Shown here piece after piece: positions 21,544 through 35,621 of a stretch of DNA of 44,026 bases. A program made the translations under genes and the position numbers. A model generated the notes under the pieces. The model saw only the letters and a program-made list of their open reading frames with translations. It was not told where the DNA came from and did not search any database. The stretch is from Pascua guehoae. Lineage: Eukaryota > Basidiomycota > Tremellomycetes > Trichosporonales > Trichosporonaceae. Where the stretch lies: positions 696,164-740,189 of the forward strand of contig BCJX01000013.1 of NCBI GenBank assembly GCA_001600415.1, read 5' to 3'. Position 1 is the stretch's first letter; every line of letters begins with the position of its first letter.

Positions 21544-23833
21544 CTACTTCTCCATCTCCCCCAACGCCCTCTTCTCCAACGCCTGCCACCACCCCGTTGC
21601 CTTTTCGTACGCCCCCGCCCCCTTCCCAGGGAGCGCGACATTATGGGCCCCAAACTCGTCAGGCGTCACCTTTGCGTCCTTGGTCTCGTCGGCGAGCTGG
21701 GCGCGGCGGTCGGCCTTTACCTGGGCGATAAAGTCGTCAAACGGCACACTGGCCCTCGCCTTGTCTCCGTTTGTAGCAGCGACGTGCCGCTCCCACCCCC
21801 AGCGCGCCTTGTACGCGACGCCGACCGAGCATGCGTTCCAGTTTGTATCGCCCCACACGCGCTTTTCGGCATCCCACTCGACGGGCTTGGAGACGGGGCA
21901 TCCCAGGGCGTCGGCCATGACGTTGCAGATTGTGGGGTTGCGCGCCGCGCCGCCCGTCGCGTACACGCGCGACAGGACGGCAGAGGGGGCGCTCGATCCG
22001 GGCTGAGCTGGCTCGGACGCATCAGAGAGGATGGCGCTCGAGCGCGTGCGGTAGTTGAGCATCTGGGACTCGAGGATGGCGAGCGCTTCGGCATCGACGT
22101 CGGCGAAGGCCTCGACGCGCTTGGCGGTCGAGGCGTCGGCGCCTTCGTACTTGAATACGCCGTGCGCGCCAGCGGGCTGCTGTTAGTGGATGCCACTTGC
22201 GGTCACTGGCTGCACCGGTTCTTGCGCAACCGTTTGTTGTGCTTCTCTGCCGCTACCACTTACAATGATATCGGGGAGAAGCCACCAGAATGCCGTGCGG
22301 GTGGGCACGTCGTCCGAGCTCTTTGGACGCAGGCGCTCGGCGGCCGCGTTGAACTTGTCCCACGACTTTGAAAAGTACAGGTCGCGAACGTGCTCGCGTG
22401 CGAGCGATCCGCCTGAGCGTTAGAATAACATGGCTAATCAGAAGTCGGGGGAGTTGACAGACACCTCCATCCGGCTCCACTCGAGTTACGGAGCCAATAC
22501 CAGCCATCAGAAGCCCCCCAGCAAAGCACCACTCGAGACCGAGCACCAGTTGACACAGAGTTATGTCACCCGAAACCGCACGGACGCACTCTTGTACACG
22601 AGCATGTTGAAGTAACGCAGGGGCTCGGGCGTGCGAGTCGCGGTGACAGAGGGGTCGTCCTGTTCGCTCGCGGGCGCGATCATTGCCGGGTGGAAGAAGG
22701 CGTGGAACTCGGGATGGGGGTTATACGCCGCCGTAGAGACGAGAACGACGTCCGAAGTGCCGAGCGAGACCATGCCTTCCGAGTCACGGACTGCTGTTAG
22801 CAAGCTAGACTGCGGGCTGCGGGTAGTCGCCTAGGTGACTCACGAACGAGGCTGAGGAAAGTGGCGGGGTTGTCGCCCGTCCCTGGAAGAACGACACACT
22901 CGGGCGAGAACCCGTACCGCTTCTGGAACCACTCTCCAATATGGCCCACGACGCGGCCGCCGTCCGTCTCGACGCGACCGAGCTTGGCGGCGAGTTCGGC
23001 CGCCTCGGCGGGCGCCACGACCTCGAGCACATCCTTGGCCCACCCGCGCTCGGGGCGGCTCATGTCCCACAGGTTCATCCCGCACGCATCGCTCTCGTCG
23101 ATCCCCTTGATCTCGCCGTCGGCACACATCAGGGTCGTGATAAACGACGACACGAGGCTGATCCGCTCAGTCGCCGCGTACGCCTTGGGGTCGAGGCGGC
23201 GGAACCGCGCAATCTGCGCCGCCGTGAAGCGGGTATGCGCCGCCGAGCCTGTGAGACGTGCCAGGGCGTCGGCACCGCCTACGCCGGCAGTGAGGGCGTC
23301 GCATTCCGCGACCGTCGACGAGTCCTGCCAGTTGGGGATGCGGTCGCGCGAGAATGCTGGAGCGAGCTGCGCCGCCAGCGGTTGCGCGGGGTCGAGCGAC
23401 GAGAGGATCTTGGACGCCGACGACGACCAGTACACGTTGGCGTGTTGCTGCACGGTCAGTGTCAGTATCTGTCGCCCACCGTGTCAATGCTCTCTGCACG
23501 GCCCAAGCCCGTGCGGCACGAACTCACCTGCCCTGCAGCCGAGACTGCACGGATACGCCCCACATCCCACCCTGCCTCCTTGATACGCTCGCACAGAAGA
23601 TCGAGCGCCTCAACAGGCTGCATGACGGGCGAAAACACCTCGCCACTCCCCTCGGGCCCGTGGAGGACACCGCCCGTCGTTCCGAAATGCGCCAGGTCGG
23701 CGTCAAAGCGCACCTCGAGCTCGGCGACAACGCTCAGGTCAGCCGCGAGCAGTGACGCCTTGAGCGCCTGCGTCGACGAGTCGAGGCCGAGGAAGAGCGC
23801 GTCCGACGAGACTCCAGAGCCTGCTTTGGTCAT
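21544..23833 (-). CDS. XKS1: D-xylulokinase (FGGY sugar kinase)
   Basis: Five exons are visible on minus, from ATG 23833-23831 to TAG at 21546-21544, for a protein of roughly 590 residues like yeast Xks1. It phosphorylates D-xylulose to D-xylulose 5-phosphate, feeding the pentose phosphate pathway in the cytosol. Motifs: LFLGLDSSTQALKASLL (phosphate 1 loop with DSSTQ), AVSAAGQQHANVYW at the first junction, then NWQDSSTVAECDALTAGVGG, RRLDPKAYAATERISLVSSF, DESDACGMNLWDM, and VLPGTGDNPATFLSLV. The second half has GMVSLGTSDVVLVST (adenosine-side loop), YKSGSLAREHVRD, RVYATGGAARNPTICNVMAD and GVAYKARWG. The XKS-specific DACGMNL and QQHxxVYW separate it from glycerol kinase and L-ribulokinase. It is transcribed away from the DEAD-box helicase across a 500-bp divergent region. 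Confidence 0.93.
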
Positions 23834-24337
23834 TGTTTCTTTCGTTTCAGCAAAATGGGTAAGAGCAACAAAGATGAGTACGCTGTCTTGTTTCTGTTAC
23901 AACCTCGGCCGTGCTGGTTCTCATGCTGGTGCTGGCAACATGGGGCAATCCGGCAACAGCCGGAGGCTGCCGGTGGGTTACCGAGTGAACTCATCGGGCC
24001 GACAATCAACCGAGATTGGGGTAAACATTCCGACAAAGCACCGAGGCTGATCTGATGCCTTCTCGTCACGTGATCTCTTCGCCCCTTTTTTCTTTCTTCT
24101 CTTTCTCTCATTTTATCCTACACGTGACTGGTTGAGTTTGATCCCGTTGCCACCCAGGGGCTTCTATGACCACGTGGGGGTACCCTGACAACGGCGGCGA
24201 AAGGCGGGCGGACATATTTTTCCATTCGGCTTTGCAAAAGCTGCACGCTCGCTGCACAGACAAACGAAGAGGGGACGGAGGGCTGCTTCTTTGTCGGTGG
24301 CCACAGTCGCATTCTACCATCATCTACCCACCCCACC
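23834..24337. other. Divergent promoter region, xylulokinase / DEAD-box helicase
   Basis: About 500 bases between two diverging ATGs. A pyrimidine-rich stretch (CTTTTTTCTTTCTTCTCTTTCTC) lies near 24085-24110. No other coding feature. Confidence 0.5.
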
Positions 24338-26742
24338 ATGCTGCCCCGAACTTTTGCACGGAGCACTCGCAGCGTCGCTGCCCTTCTTTCCCGCCCGGCC
24401 CTCGCGCCCCGTGTGGCTTCGGGCTCGCCTGTGATCCGCGCGATCCCTGCTAGGGGTGAGTTAGTCGCTGGGGTGGCCAGTGTGGTGAAGTGAGAAAAGC
24501 CTCAAGCTAACAAGCAGCCTCGCTCGCGCGTGCATACTCTGCTGCGGCCAAGCTCAAGGAGGCCGACGAGGGCGACTTTTTCATCGACGTTCAGCCCAAG
24601 GCCGAGTCCACGCCCGAGCCCATCAACGCGGCTCCTGCTCGTTCCGCCGAGGTCGCAGGGGACGACTTCTTTGGCGACCTCGCCACCGAGTCTTCGGGAC
24701 GTACAGCTTTCAAGAACGAGGGCAAGGCCGCAGCCGAGTCGTCGTCGTCGCCCGACTCGCCTACGGGATCATCGCTTCCTCAGAGTGACAAGGTGCCATT
24801 TTTGTCGCTCAAGGGCCGCATGAACTATGACACGCTCAAGTCGGTCACATTCAAGCCGTTCAACTTTACGGCCATGAGTGAAGTGCAGAAGCGCGTGCTG
24901 GCCAAGATGCCCGAGCTTGCCGGTGGCAAGACGCAGCAAAAGCTCATTGAGGCTGAGGACGAGGCTCAGCGTGCGGCCCGACTTGTGCGCGAGGAGAAGG
25001 GACGCGAAGACCTTCTCGTCAAGGCCAAGACTGGCACTGGCAAGACCATTGCGTTCCTGATTCCAGCCATTGACGCGCGCCTGCACCAGCTTGACCGCCT
25101 CGTTGCCGAGGCACAAAATGACCCGTCGTGCAAGGACCCAGGACCTCACTCGCGCGGCAGGCAGCTGCGCGAGCTGACACGCTCGCACGTCGGTGCTCTC
25201 ATCATCTCGCCCACCCGTGAACTCGCACAGCAGATTGCAACCGAGGCCGAGAAGCTCTGCACGTGGCACAAGGACTTCAAGGTCCAACTCCTTGTCGGTG
25301 GCAACAGCCGTCACTACCAGCTCAAGGACTGGAAGAGCATGCGCAACGGTCGCAAGGACATTGTTGTTGCTACGCCCGGCCGCCTGGTCGACCTGCTTAA
25401 CGAGCCCGAGGTTGCCGAGGCCATTGCCCACACCGACACGGTCATCCTCGACGAGGCCGACACCCTGCTCGAGTTTGGCTTCAAGCAGGAGCTCGACCAG
25501 ATTCTCAAGCACGTCCCCAAGGAGCGCCAGACGTTCCTGTTCTCGGCCACCGTGTCGCGCGAGATTAAGAAGATTGCTCGCGACTTCCTCAAGCCCAAGC
25601 ACGACCTGATCGACTGTGTGCCCAAGAACGAGTCCAACGTCCACCTCCACATTCCCCAGTACTCTACCGTTCTCGAGAGCGGAGCCGACCAGCTCGCTCA
25701 CGTCATGCGCCTGCTCGCCCACGACCAGCTCGTCAACCAGGGCAACTCGAAGGCCATCGTCTTCCTGCCCACCACCAAGCAGACGATGCTCTTTGCCACT
25801 CTCCTCCGTGAAATGTCCCGCTCGCTCCCGGACGGCCTCTCCGTCCACGAGATCCACTCGCGTCTCCAGCAGGAGCGCCGTTCGCGCGCCAACGAGCGTT
25901 TCCGCCAGGACAAGAGGGCGTCGGTCCTCGTCACCTCGGACGTGTCCGCCCGTGGCGTCGACTACCCCGGTGTCACCCGTGTTATCCAGGTCGGTATCCC
26001 TAGCAACACGGACCAGTACGTGCACCGCGTCGGCCGTACCGGACGTGGCGGCAAGACTGGCGGCCGTGGTGACATTGTCCTCCTGCCCTGGGAGAGGAAC
26101 TTCCTCAGCGAGCTCGACCGCATCAGCGTGCCTATGCAGGAGCTCACGGTTGCCGACCTTGAGAATGACGTCAACCGTCTCGCGGCCGGCAAGCGCTCTG
26201 AGCCCAAGATTGCCTCGCTCAAGGAGGACATTCACCAGCTCTTGCCCAACCTCGACCCCGAGGCCGTCAACGACGTCTTTGGCAGTCTGATGGGCTACTA
26301 CATGTCCAAGACGGACGTTGTGGGCAGGTCCAACCACGAGATCCACGAGGGTCTCATGGCGTGGACGACTGAGGCTGGTGGCCTCGCCGAGCCCCCAAAG
26401 CTGTCGCCGCGCTTCCTCCAGATCTTCGGTCTCACCAAGGGCCCCAACTCGGGACGCAACGGTTTCGGCGGCGGCCGTGGCAACGGCGCGCCCAAGAAGA
26501 AGTTTGGCATGCGCTCCGGAGGCGACGAGGGTGGCTACCGCAACGACCGCAACGACCGTTTCCCTCGCGACCGCAACGATGGCGCCTCGCGCTTCCCCCG
26601 CCACGACCGCAGCGACCGCTCCAGCGGCTTTTCGGGCAGCGGGTCATCACGCTTCGGCGACCGCAACGACCGCAACGACCGTAGCGACCGCCCACGCTCG
26701 TGGGGCAACAGCCGCGGCGAGCCCAGGGAATCCCCGTTCTGA
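24338..26742 (+). CDS. MSS116: Mitochondrial DEAD-box RNA helicase, Mss116-like
   Basis: Two exons, 24338-24455 and 24518-26742, encode 780 residues. A first exon starting MLPRTFARSTRSVAALLSRP is a classic mitochondrial presequence. Helicase motifs in order: Q-region FNFTAMSEVQKR, motif I AKTGTGKT, Ia PTRELAQQ, Ib TPGR, II DEAD (VILDEADTLLEFGF), III SAT, then IV (AIVFLPTTKQT), V (TSDVSARGVDYPGV) and VI (HRVGRTGR). After the core come a conserved extension (about residues 560-670) and a basic tail rich in RND and RS repeats (about 680-780). This matches Mss116/CYT-19, ATP-dependent chaperones for mitochondrial introns and transcripts. An unusual charged insert (about residues 255-290) sits between motifs I and Ia. 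The opposite strand has a 611-codon open frame that is only a shadow. Confidence 0.9.
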
Positions 26743-28113
26743 GCGTAGCGTGACGCACGCACTAGGAGCCACTTTGACTCTGGAACGGTGACGCCGGTTC
26801 GCCACTTGTGCGCAGCTTGCGTGCTATTTTCGACTGTCGGACTCTTGGATCCATCCACCACTCTATACCCACCACTTCCACACCCAAAAGGTTGCACGCG
26901 CGCAACCCGCTTGAACGGTAGCTACTACTAGACAGGCATGCTGGATAGGCCGGCATGGCCCCCATCTTGCACACTCCTACCACTCACTCTTAACATAGAC
27001 TGTTGTTCTAGTAGCATGATGCCACACACTGTTCATCTGAGCCGAGCCGGGGTGTTTGAGGGGAGACATGGTGCGTCAGAGAGAGTGGGCCCAGGGGGTG
27101 GAGCATTGGCATTGCTTCGCATCACTACGCTATACCGTACAGCAGTTGTGAGCACATGAGTACAAGCAGTCTCGCTGCTGACTGATAGGGTCAACCCTAC
27201 ACGCCAGGTGACTGTCCCAAGTGGCGAATCCAATGTCCTGAAACAACCGCCCATGAAACTCTGCACACTCTAGACGCCGTAGTGGTCAACATGCAACAAG
27301 GCTCCCTCGAGGTCGCTAGGTCGCTCGCGTATAAATAAGCCATAACGTCGGTCATACCCGCCGCGCCACTTGGCCACTGACGAACCGGCCATTCTCATCT
27401 GTGCGCATCTCGGCGCGTCACCGAACAGTCTCCGACAAAGCGTCGGCTCAGCTTGCTCCAGCAGCCTTGTTCCAGGATCCGGCTGTGACCAGCGGGCGAT
27501 ATCCCCACACTGCACCTACCCAGCGCCACTCGCTACTAGCCCACTGGGCCATGCGCCACTGTAGAGCTACGCCGAAGATACGCCGGCCACCCAGCATTGT
27601 CCCGCCGGCCACCAGCGGTGGCATCATGGTCAGCATGGGCACCCGGGGGCGGATTTGTGTTCCTATGTACACGTGGTGCCCCTGCCACCATGTCACCCAC
27701 CATTCACCCTCGGGCCGCAACACCGGACCAGTTTATCCCCCGGTCTGGGGCTGTATGTTTTTTTCTTGGCTCCCCGTATGCACGCACACTGCCCTCTGCT
27801 AGCTCTGCTCGAGCAACCATGCCTCTCGGCCCCCACACCCCCCGCAAGCGGTGTGTTTATCCCTGAATACCATGCCCGCGTACCCTGGATCACCTGCCCT
27901 CCATTTACCAGCCGCCGACTACCCCGCACCAAAGCGGCATCGGCCCGACACCGAGGTTGCGCCGGGCTGGGTTTGCGTTTGCGTTTGCGGGCGTGACGAG
28001 CATGCAGCAATGTACCGTACCTGTGAGCCTGTAGGCTGTACTGGGAGGGCAGGCTGGGGGAGTATATCATGCAGCGCGTGCGGGGAGTCGTTGCTCATCA
28101 CCCACACTCCAAG
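26743..28113. other. Intergenic, upstream of alpha-glucosidase, no gene seen
   Basis: About 1.37 kb. Frames are short and overlapping. Several CCGGCC/GCCGGC segments occur near 27585-27615, but no site can be assigned to a named activator. The region holds the alpha-glucosidase promoter. Confidence 0.5.
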
Positions 28114-30163
<2,050 letters not shown>

Positions 30164-30675
30164 GCGGTGTGAGCACAGAGTGGCGCGGCGGCGTGCCAGA
30201 GTGGCTGGGCGCATTTTCATAGCATCTGAGCGGCGGCGTGTACAACCAATCCTCGTGCAATAGTACATATAAGCAGACGTAGAGTAGACAGTCACAATGT
30301 ATGGACTCTTGCAATCACAGAGTTGTGAGTGCAGCGTTGGGGATAAGGCTGCAGCATGTAGGTGGTGGATCACGTCAACAAGACTGTGGCGCCACAGGCT
30401 GCGCCGATCGCCGGTCCAAGCCGGCCCGGTGGGGCGAGCGGCACTGGATCGCATTCCATCCACGCACGATCCATCCCACGTTAGCCATCAGCCGTTTGCC
30501 TCTTTTCCACTCCATCGCAATTCAACTTGCAACTCGCAACTCGTACTCGTCCGACATCACCGCACCGAAACATCACATCCTCCAGACTCTCCTTGTTCCC
30601 CGTCCGCTCCTTACTGTGTTGACCACTGCACTCTCAAACCTCCCGCCTGTCCTTTTCCCTTTTCCCCAGCCCCCA
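30164..30675. other. Intergenic, no gene seen
   Basis: About 510 bases between the alpha-glucosidase stop and the next ATG. The last 150 bases before 30676 are C/T-rich and look like a promoter and leader. Confidence 0.5.
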
Positions 30676-32211
30676 ATGGAACTCCTCTCCCGCATCGCGT
30701 CGGCGGCAGGCGACCTCGCCCCGATCCCCCTCGGTACACCATTTGCGCCCGCAGGCCACATCCAGGCCCTCGTCGCACACCTCACAAGCACCAAGGTCCA
30801 CGACGTCTACTTCCCCTTTGTCTGCTTCGGCGCCGTGCACGCTGCGCGATGCACGCTCGGCTGGGCCGCCATGACCAAGGCAAGGCGCGGGAGAGCGAGC
30901 CTCCTCCAAGACTGGATTGGATATCTTACCATTGCTTGTGAGTAGCACGACGGGTGTGGCAGGGTGGTGTGTTCGATGTGTGTCGGCAGAGGGATTGTCA
31001 GTGGCTACAGCGTGCAGTGTGGGTCGCATTTGTGTTCCGAGGCTTTGGTGTGGCACCTCCGCTGCTGCTTCGAGCTGCAGCAAGAGTGTAGCAGCAGGGA
31101 TGCTGTTCAGCCCAACTCTGCTAATGCTGCTGCTATTGGGTGTGCTGAGGTGTCTCCGCTACGGCTTGGGAAGAAGCCGGCGGCTGTGACACAGCATGTG
31201 GTCGACAGGGGGTACTGTGTGGCATAGCTGGACCTTGCGTGCCAACCCTGCGCGCTGTCTCCTGGACAGTGTTGGTAATGGGTGCCAGCAAGTGATAGCC
31301 AAGAAGGGACGCTACGTAACATGCTATTGCTAGCTCCCGTCATCATGGCGCCGCATTGCTCGCACAAGCTAACCGCAGGGGGCGGCGGTACCCTCGCGTC
31401 TCTCCTGGTCTCGACACCCCCCGCGTGGCTCCTCTCGCCCACTCCATGGATCGTCTACAGCATAATTTACCTCCTCTTGGTGCCCACGGGCCTTGCCGCG
31501 TTCTTCGTCTCGACCGCCCCCGCGCTCCCTCTGGGCCTGATGTTGGCCGCGCTCGACGGCCTCCTGCGTGGCGTGAGCATCTGCTCGATGCCGTCCCTGA
31601 TTGCCAACTCGGGCCGCCCCGCGCCCGCAGCCCTCTCGGGCGCAGCGGTGTGGTGGGTCCCCGCCGTGCTGAGCGCAATCGCAACGAATGGTGGCGGCTG
31701 GATCGCCCAGACTCTCGGCATGGCGCACGCCACATGGACACCCGGGCGCCCCGCGGTCCTCGACGGCGGCGTGCTGGGCACGCTCGACGTGTGGGGCGCG
31801 ATCGTCGGCAGCATCGCCTACTCTGCACTCACGGGCGTCGGCGGTCTCGCCTGTGTCGGTGACTTCCTCGCCGCCCGCATCCCCGCCGAACTCTACACGG
31901 CCACCACGGGAGAAAAGACCGACGCCTCGGCGTCCTCACTCGTGATTTCCCCCGACACAGCTCGCGCAGTCACCGTCCTCCTCCTCGGCTGCCTCTTTGC
32001 CGCGCGCGCCATCACCTCCACCATCGCAGCGTGGCGCAAGCACACCCCGACCGCACCACACCGCGCCGACACGCCGCCTCTCGAGACCAAGCCAAAGCCA
32101 AAGACGACAGAGGTCGTCAAGAGCCCCGTGGCCGTGACCGTGAGCGAGGCCGTCACCACCCCAAAGCAGCGCAAGCGCAAGGGCAAGAAGAGCAAGACCC
32201 CAGAACTCTAA
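30676..32211 (+). CDS. Probable TRIC-type intracellular cation channel
   Basis: Two exons, 30676-30937 and 31379-32211, encode 364 residues. The split codon restores ..GYLTIAW-GGGTLASLLV... The protein has about seven hydrophobic segments, for example VYSIIYLLLVPTGLAAFFVS, GLMLAALDGLLRGVSI, AAVWWVPAVLSAIAT and AVTVLLLGCLFAARAI. Features that recall TRIC channels (TMEM38, trimeric potassium channels of the ER that balance Ca2+ release): a glycine triplet after the first helices followed by SLLVSTPP, an acidic residue plus LLRG in the middle, and a NGGG motif (ATNGGGWIAQTL) comparable to the KGxGG loop. The tail is long and lysine-rich (KPKPKTTEVVK.., KQRKRKGKKSK), as in TRICs. Distant similarity only. 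The 441-nt intron is far longer than others here. Confidence 0.5.
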
Positions 32212-33096
32212 TGTCCTGTTACCGTATCTCCTCAGTTCGTGGTGTACCCTTCCGCTCCAGAAAAGGCAGCCCAGTGCCGTGTCCCTGTTCTTGTCCTCTT
32301 GGTCCGCCGTATGCATGATATAGATGCCGAGACGAAGCGTGGTCTCTCTTGGTCATGGTGGCCGTGCGCAACCGTCACGGTGAATTGGCTGGGCCGGACC
32401 GGTACAAGCAAGTGCTGCGCGCAGATCCATCACAGCCAGAGATCATTCGCCTCCGTGAGATCTACGTTTGTGGAGAAGTCGCCGAGTATCCAGTACAGAC
32501 TTCTGTCCTCCTACAGAGCCGACAGTTGATCCACGCCGTCTCACCTTTCTGTTAGGCATCTCGCTCTGGGCTACATCGGGCGTGTTTCGTGTGTGGGCAC
32601 GACAAAGGGCAAGTCGCATATTGACCAGCAGGGTCGACTGTCTATTTTGAAACACAATCGAGCTGCAGTGCACGCGGGGTAGGTCCACGCATAGCAACAG
32701 TGAACGAGTGAGCTATGCCCTGATGTGTAGTGCACGTGGTGGACTGTGAGCTAGTACAATGCTTGTACGCACGGTGGTGCTCGATTGAAGCTCTGCAACA
32801 CTACGTCCTCCAGATCAGTTGGTAGCCTTCAAGAGGCTCATGCCTTACAGACGAATCCTCGGCGTATTGTGGCGTGAGTGACAGTCGTACTCGTGAGGTT
32901 GAGCAACAGTCGCGCTCCCATGGAGGGAGTCTGTCCCTGGTCAGACATAGTAAGTCTGACATTTAGTTAGTACTGGGTCTTTCCACATGCCAAGCTCGAG
33001 TCAGCCGCGGAGGCCATGCCCTCCCCACGCCTCTGGCCGTACTGCAGCCAAACATACACGTCACATCACAATAGAATACAAACCCGTAATTCTCCC
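32212..33096. other. Convergent intergenic region, no gene seen
   Basis: About 885 bases between the 3' ends of the TRIC-like and oxidoreductase genes. Only short frames without recognisable features. Confidence 0.5.
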
Positions 33097-34790
33097 TTAC
33101 TTGAGCTGGTACTTTCCGCCCTCCTCGAGAATCTCAACGGCACGGCCCTCGTCGAGCGAGACACGCCCTGCATCGAGGATGGCGGTGGTGAGGATCGTGT
33201 CCTGGATAGTAGGCAGGCCCTTGCCGTCATAGTCCTTTGCGGTAGTCTTGCCGGCGTTGACGTTGCGCGCGGCGTCGATAAACTTTTCAAGCGAGATGTA
33301 GCCGTACCCGCGCTGGCCGTCAAAGTAGCCCTCCTCGTCGGGCGAGTATTTGACGTAGAAGGGGTTGTAGTCGAGCTTGCCAATGTCGTCCTCGACGACG
33401 CTGTAGCCGCGGTGTGCCTGGTCGACGCGCACCTCGCCCTTGGCGGCCATGTAGTGGAAGCGCTGCTCAGAGTGCACGCCGGCCTTGAGCGGCGCCGCCC
33501 ACGAGGCAGTGTACACGCCCGTGCCGCGCTTGGACTCGTCCGAGACATTGACCCAGTCGACGAGGAGCGTGATTGTGTCCTCGGTGCGCGGGTCGCAGCC
33601 CATGCTCGTCGCAATGCCCTTGGTCGCAGACGCCGTCACGCGTGTGGGGCGGTACTTGCCCTCGACCATCCAGCAGTGGATCTGGGCAATGTCAGTTCTT
33701 CTCTCTCATCCAAGTCGGGTCGGGTTTTCTACTCACGTCAATGTGGTGCGAGTTGAGGTAGTAGGAAATGTCAGAGTCGATGCCCGCCCACGACTTGAAC
33801 GTCTCGAGCTGGAACTTGGGCTGGGACATGTACGACGAGTAAAAGTTAAAGTCGCCGAGCTTCTGGGCGCGCGCGCGTGCGTCGTTGTATGCGGGGCTGG
33901 GTGTGAGCTGGAACGTGGGGCCGAACGCGGGGTACGAAAAGGAGCACGAGAGGTGAAGCATGCGGCTAGTCATGCGCAGAGTCGTGGGGGTCGTGTCCCG
34001 TAGAGGGAGTGCGAATGCCTCACTCCTGCAGCCCCGGCTAGCATCCACCCAGCTCGCCTCTCACAACCTGCTCCTTCATCCCCATCTCATCTCAACTCAC
34101 TCAAAGCGCTTGTGGTGCTCGACAAAGCACACGAGCCCCTTCTCCCTCGCGAGGTCGACGAGCTTCTGGTGGTCGCCGAGCTTCTGCGTCGCGGGCTTGG
34201 TGACCATGACGTGGTGGCCGAGGTTGAGCGCCTCGCTAGCGATGGGAAAGTGGGTCGAGTCGGGCGTAAAGATGATGACGGCCGAGCCCTTGGGGAGCGC
34301 GCGCAGCGCAGCCTTGTATGCCTCGGGGTCGCGCTGGCCCTCTTCGGGGAACCCCTTGAACGACAGGTCGAGGCCGCGGTACACGTCGCCAATGTTCTTT
34401 TGGAAGTGGGTGCGGATCTCGGGGAACTTGGAGCCGTTGGTGCCCGCCATGATCACGCTGCGTTTGTCAGTTTCCGTCATGCTTCGAGAAGGGATGCTGA
34501 TGCTACCTTCCCCCTGCCTCGCATACTCACTCTCCCACCTTGCCGCGGCGGCGGAGGTCGAACATTGTGATACCGACAACACCAATCTACCATCAGCTCT
34601 GACCCCGCGTCTCCCAAACACCGCAGATGCTCACCTTCTTGTCCGACTTGGACTGGCCCGACGGCGTGATGCCAGTCGTGTACTCGCCCTGACGCCGTTA
34701 GTCACTGTGTCTGCGTCTGTGCAGGTGCACATCCTCGTCACTCACGGTGCCCATAAGGCCGACATTGATGGGAGCTGCGTCGCTGGACAT
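33097..34790 (-). CDS. Gfo/Idh/MocA-family NAD(P)-dependent oxidoreductase
   Basis: Six exons on minus run from ATG 34790-34788 to TAA at 33099-33097, roughly 390-400 residues. The family oxidises or reduces sugars and inositols with NAD(P). The nucleotide-binding start is VGLMGTGEYTTG, interrupted by an intron after GLMGT. Further blocks: [56 protein letters not shown], then [20 protein letters not shown], where TKPA takes the place of the usual EKP, and [38 protein letters not shown] holds the substrate-side histidines in the usual DxxxH place, and the rest is the C-terminal beta-sheet domain. The exact substrate is not evident. It is divergent from the amidase gene across an 830-bp region. 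Confidence 0.85.
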
Positions 34791-34959
34791 GGTTGAATGC
34801 TTGAGATGGGAAAGATGAGACGAGTGTGAGTGCAAGAGTAGTCAAACGACAAAAGCAAACGCGCAAAGTTATGGACGGTGCATTGGTGCTGGTGCAAGCA
34901 GTCTCGTGGTAGTCGTGGTGGTCGATTCCCGGGCCGGGGTGGCCGGTGCGCGTGGGCCG

Positions 34960-34992
34960 CCGGTTCCGCCAAATATGGTCACGGGGAACCGG
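34960..34992. promoter_or_regulatory. CCGGTTCC..GGAACCGG inverted repeat in divergent promoter
   Basis: Arms CCGGTTCC (34960-34967) and GGAACCGG (34985-34992) are separated by 17 nt and embedded in other CCGG/GGGCCGG elements (34929-35008). Inverted CGG/CCG triplets are the usual target form of Zn2Cys6 fungal activators. It lies between the oxidoreductase and amidase ATGs and could serve both. The factor is unknown. Confidence 0.35.
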
Positions 34993-35621
34993 GCCGGCGG
35001 ACCGGGAATACAAGTGCGCTATATCCCCTGACCCATCCAACATCCGGCATCCGCCGTGCTGCAACAGAATGCTTCCAACGGGGCGGGTGGGGCGGAAGAT
35101 GGTCCGCAGCACTTGCTCGAAGAGCGCGGTTGTTGGCGATGGCAGGGTATCTTCCTTGCCGTTGCATATGTAGTGGTAAAGACCTGGTGTGCTGTGATGG
35201 ACAACTCTGCCATCACAGACAATGCCACTTCTGCATGACGCTGGGGCCCTCTATTACCCTTTGGTTCACCCTCGCAGGGGTGCTCACAGAAGTCGATACT
35301 CTATCTCTGTGATAACAACAAAGTCCTCACATGCCTCACAACTCGATCCACTCGTCATGTGTCGCCAATGGGGTCGAGTGATACAACTCACTCGGGTGTT
35401 GACATGGCAGCAAGGTTGAGAGCGTGCGCCATGCCGTCATACCGAACCATCCGGCCATCGCCGACGCGATACGATGCAATGCAAGCAAGCGCCGACCGAT
35501 GGCTGGCCGCGGCCCAGACCAAGCAACAGCTGCATCCAGCACGAGAGGCGGGATATCACTCATCTTGTGCTCTCATCTACACTCTCTGTACCACCCAAAA
35601 CCCCCAACTCACATACTCACA

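Noticed and set aside
24769..26604. 611-codon open frame on the minus strand across the helicase
   Set aside because: It is antisense to a clear DEAD-box protein. GC-rich third positions leave few stop codons on the opposite strand, and the translated frame is a Val/Leu/Gly/Glu-rich shadow.
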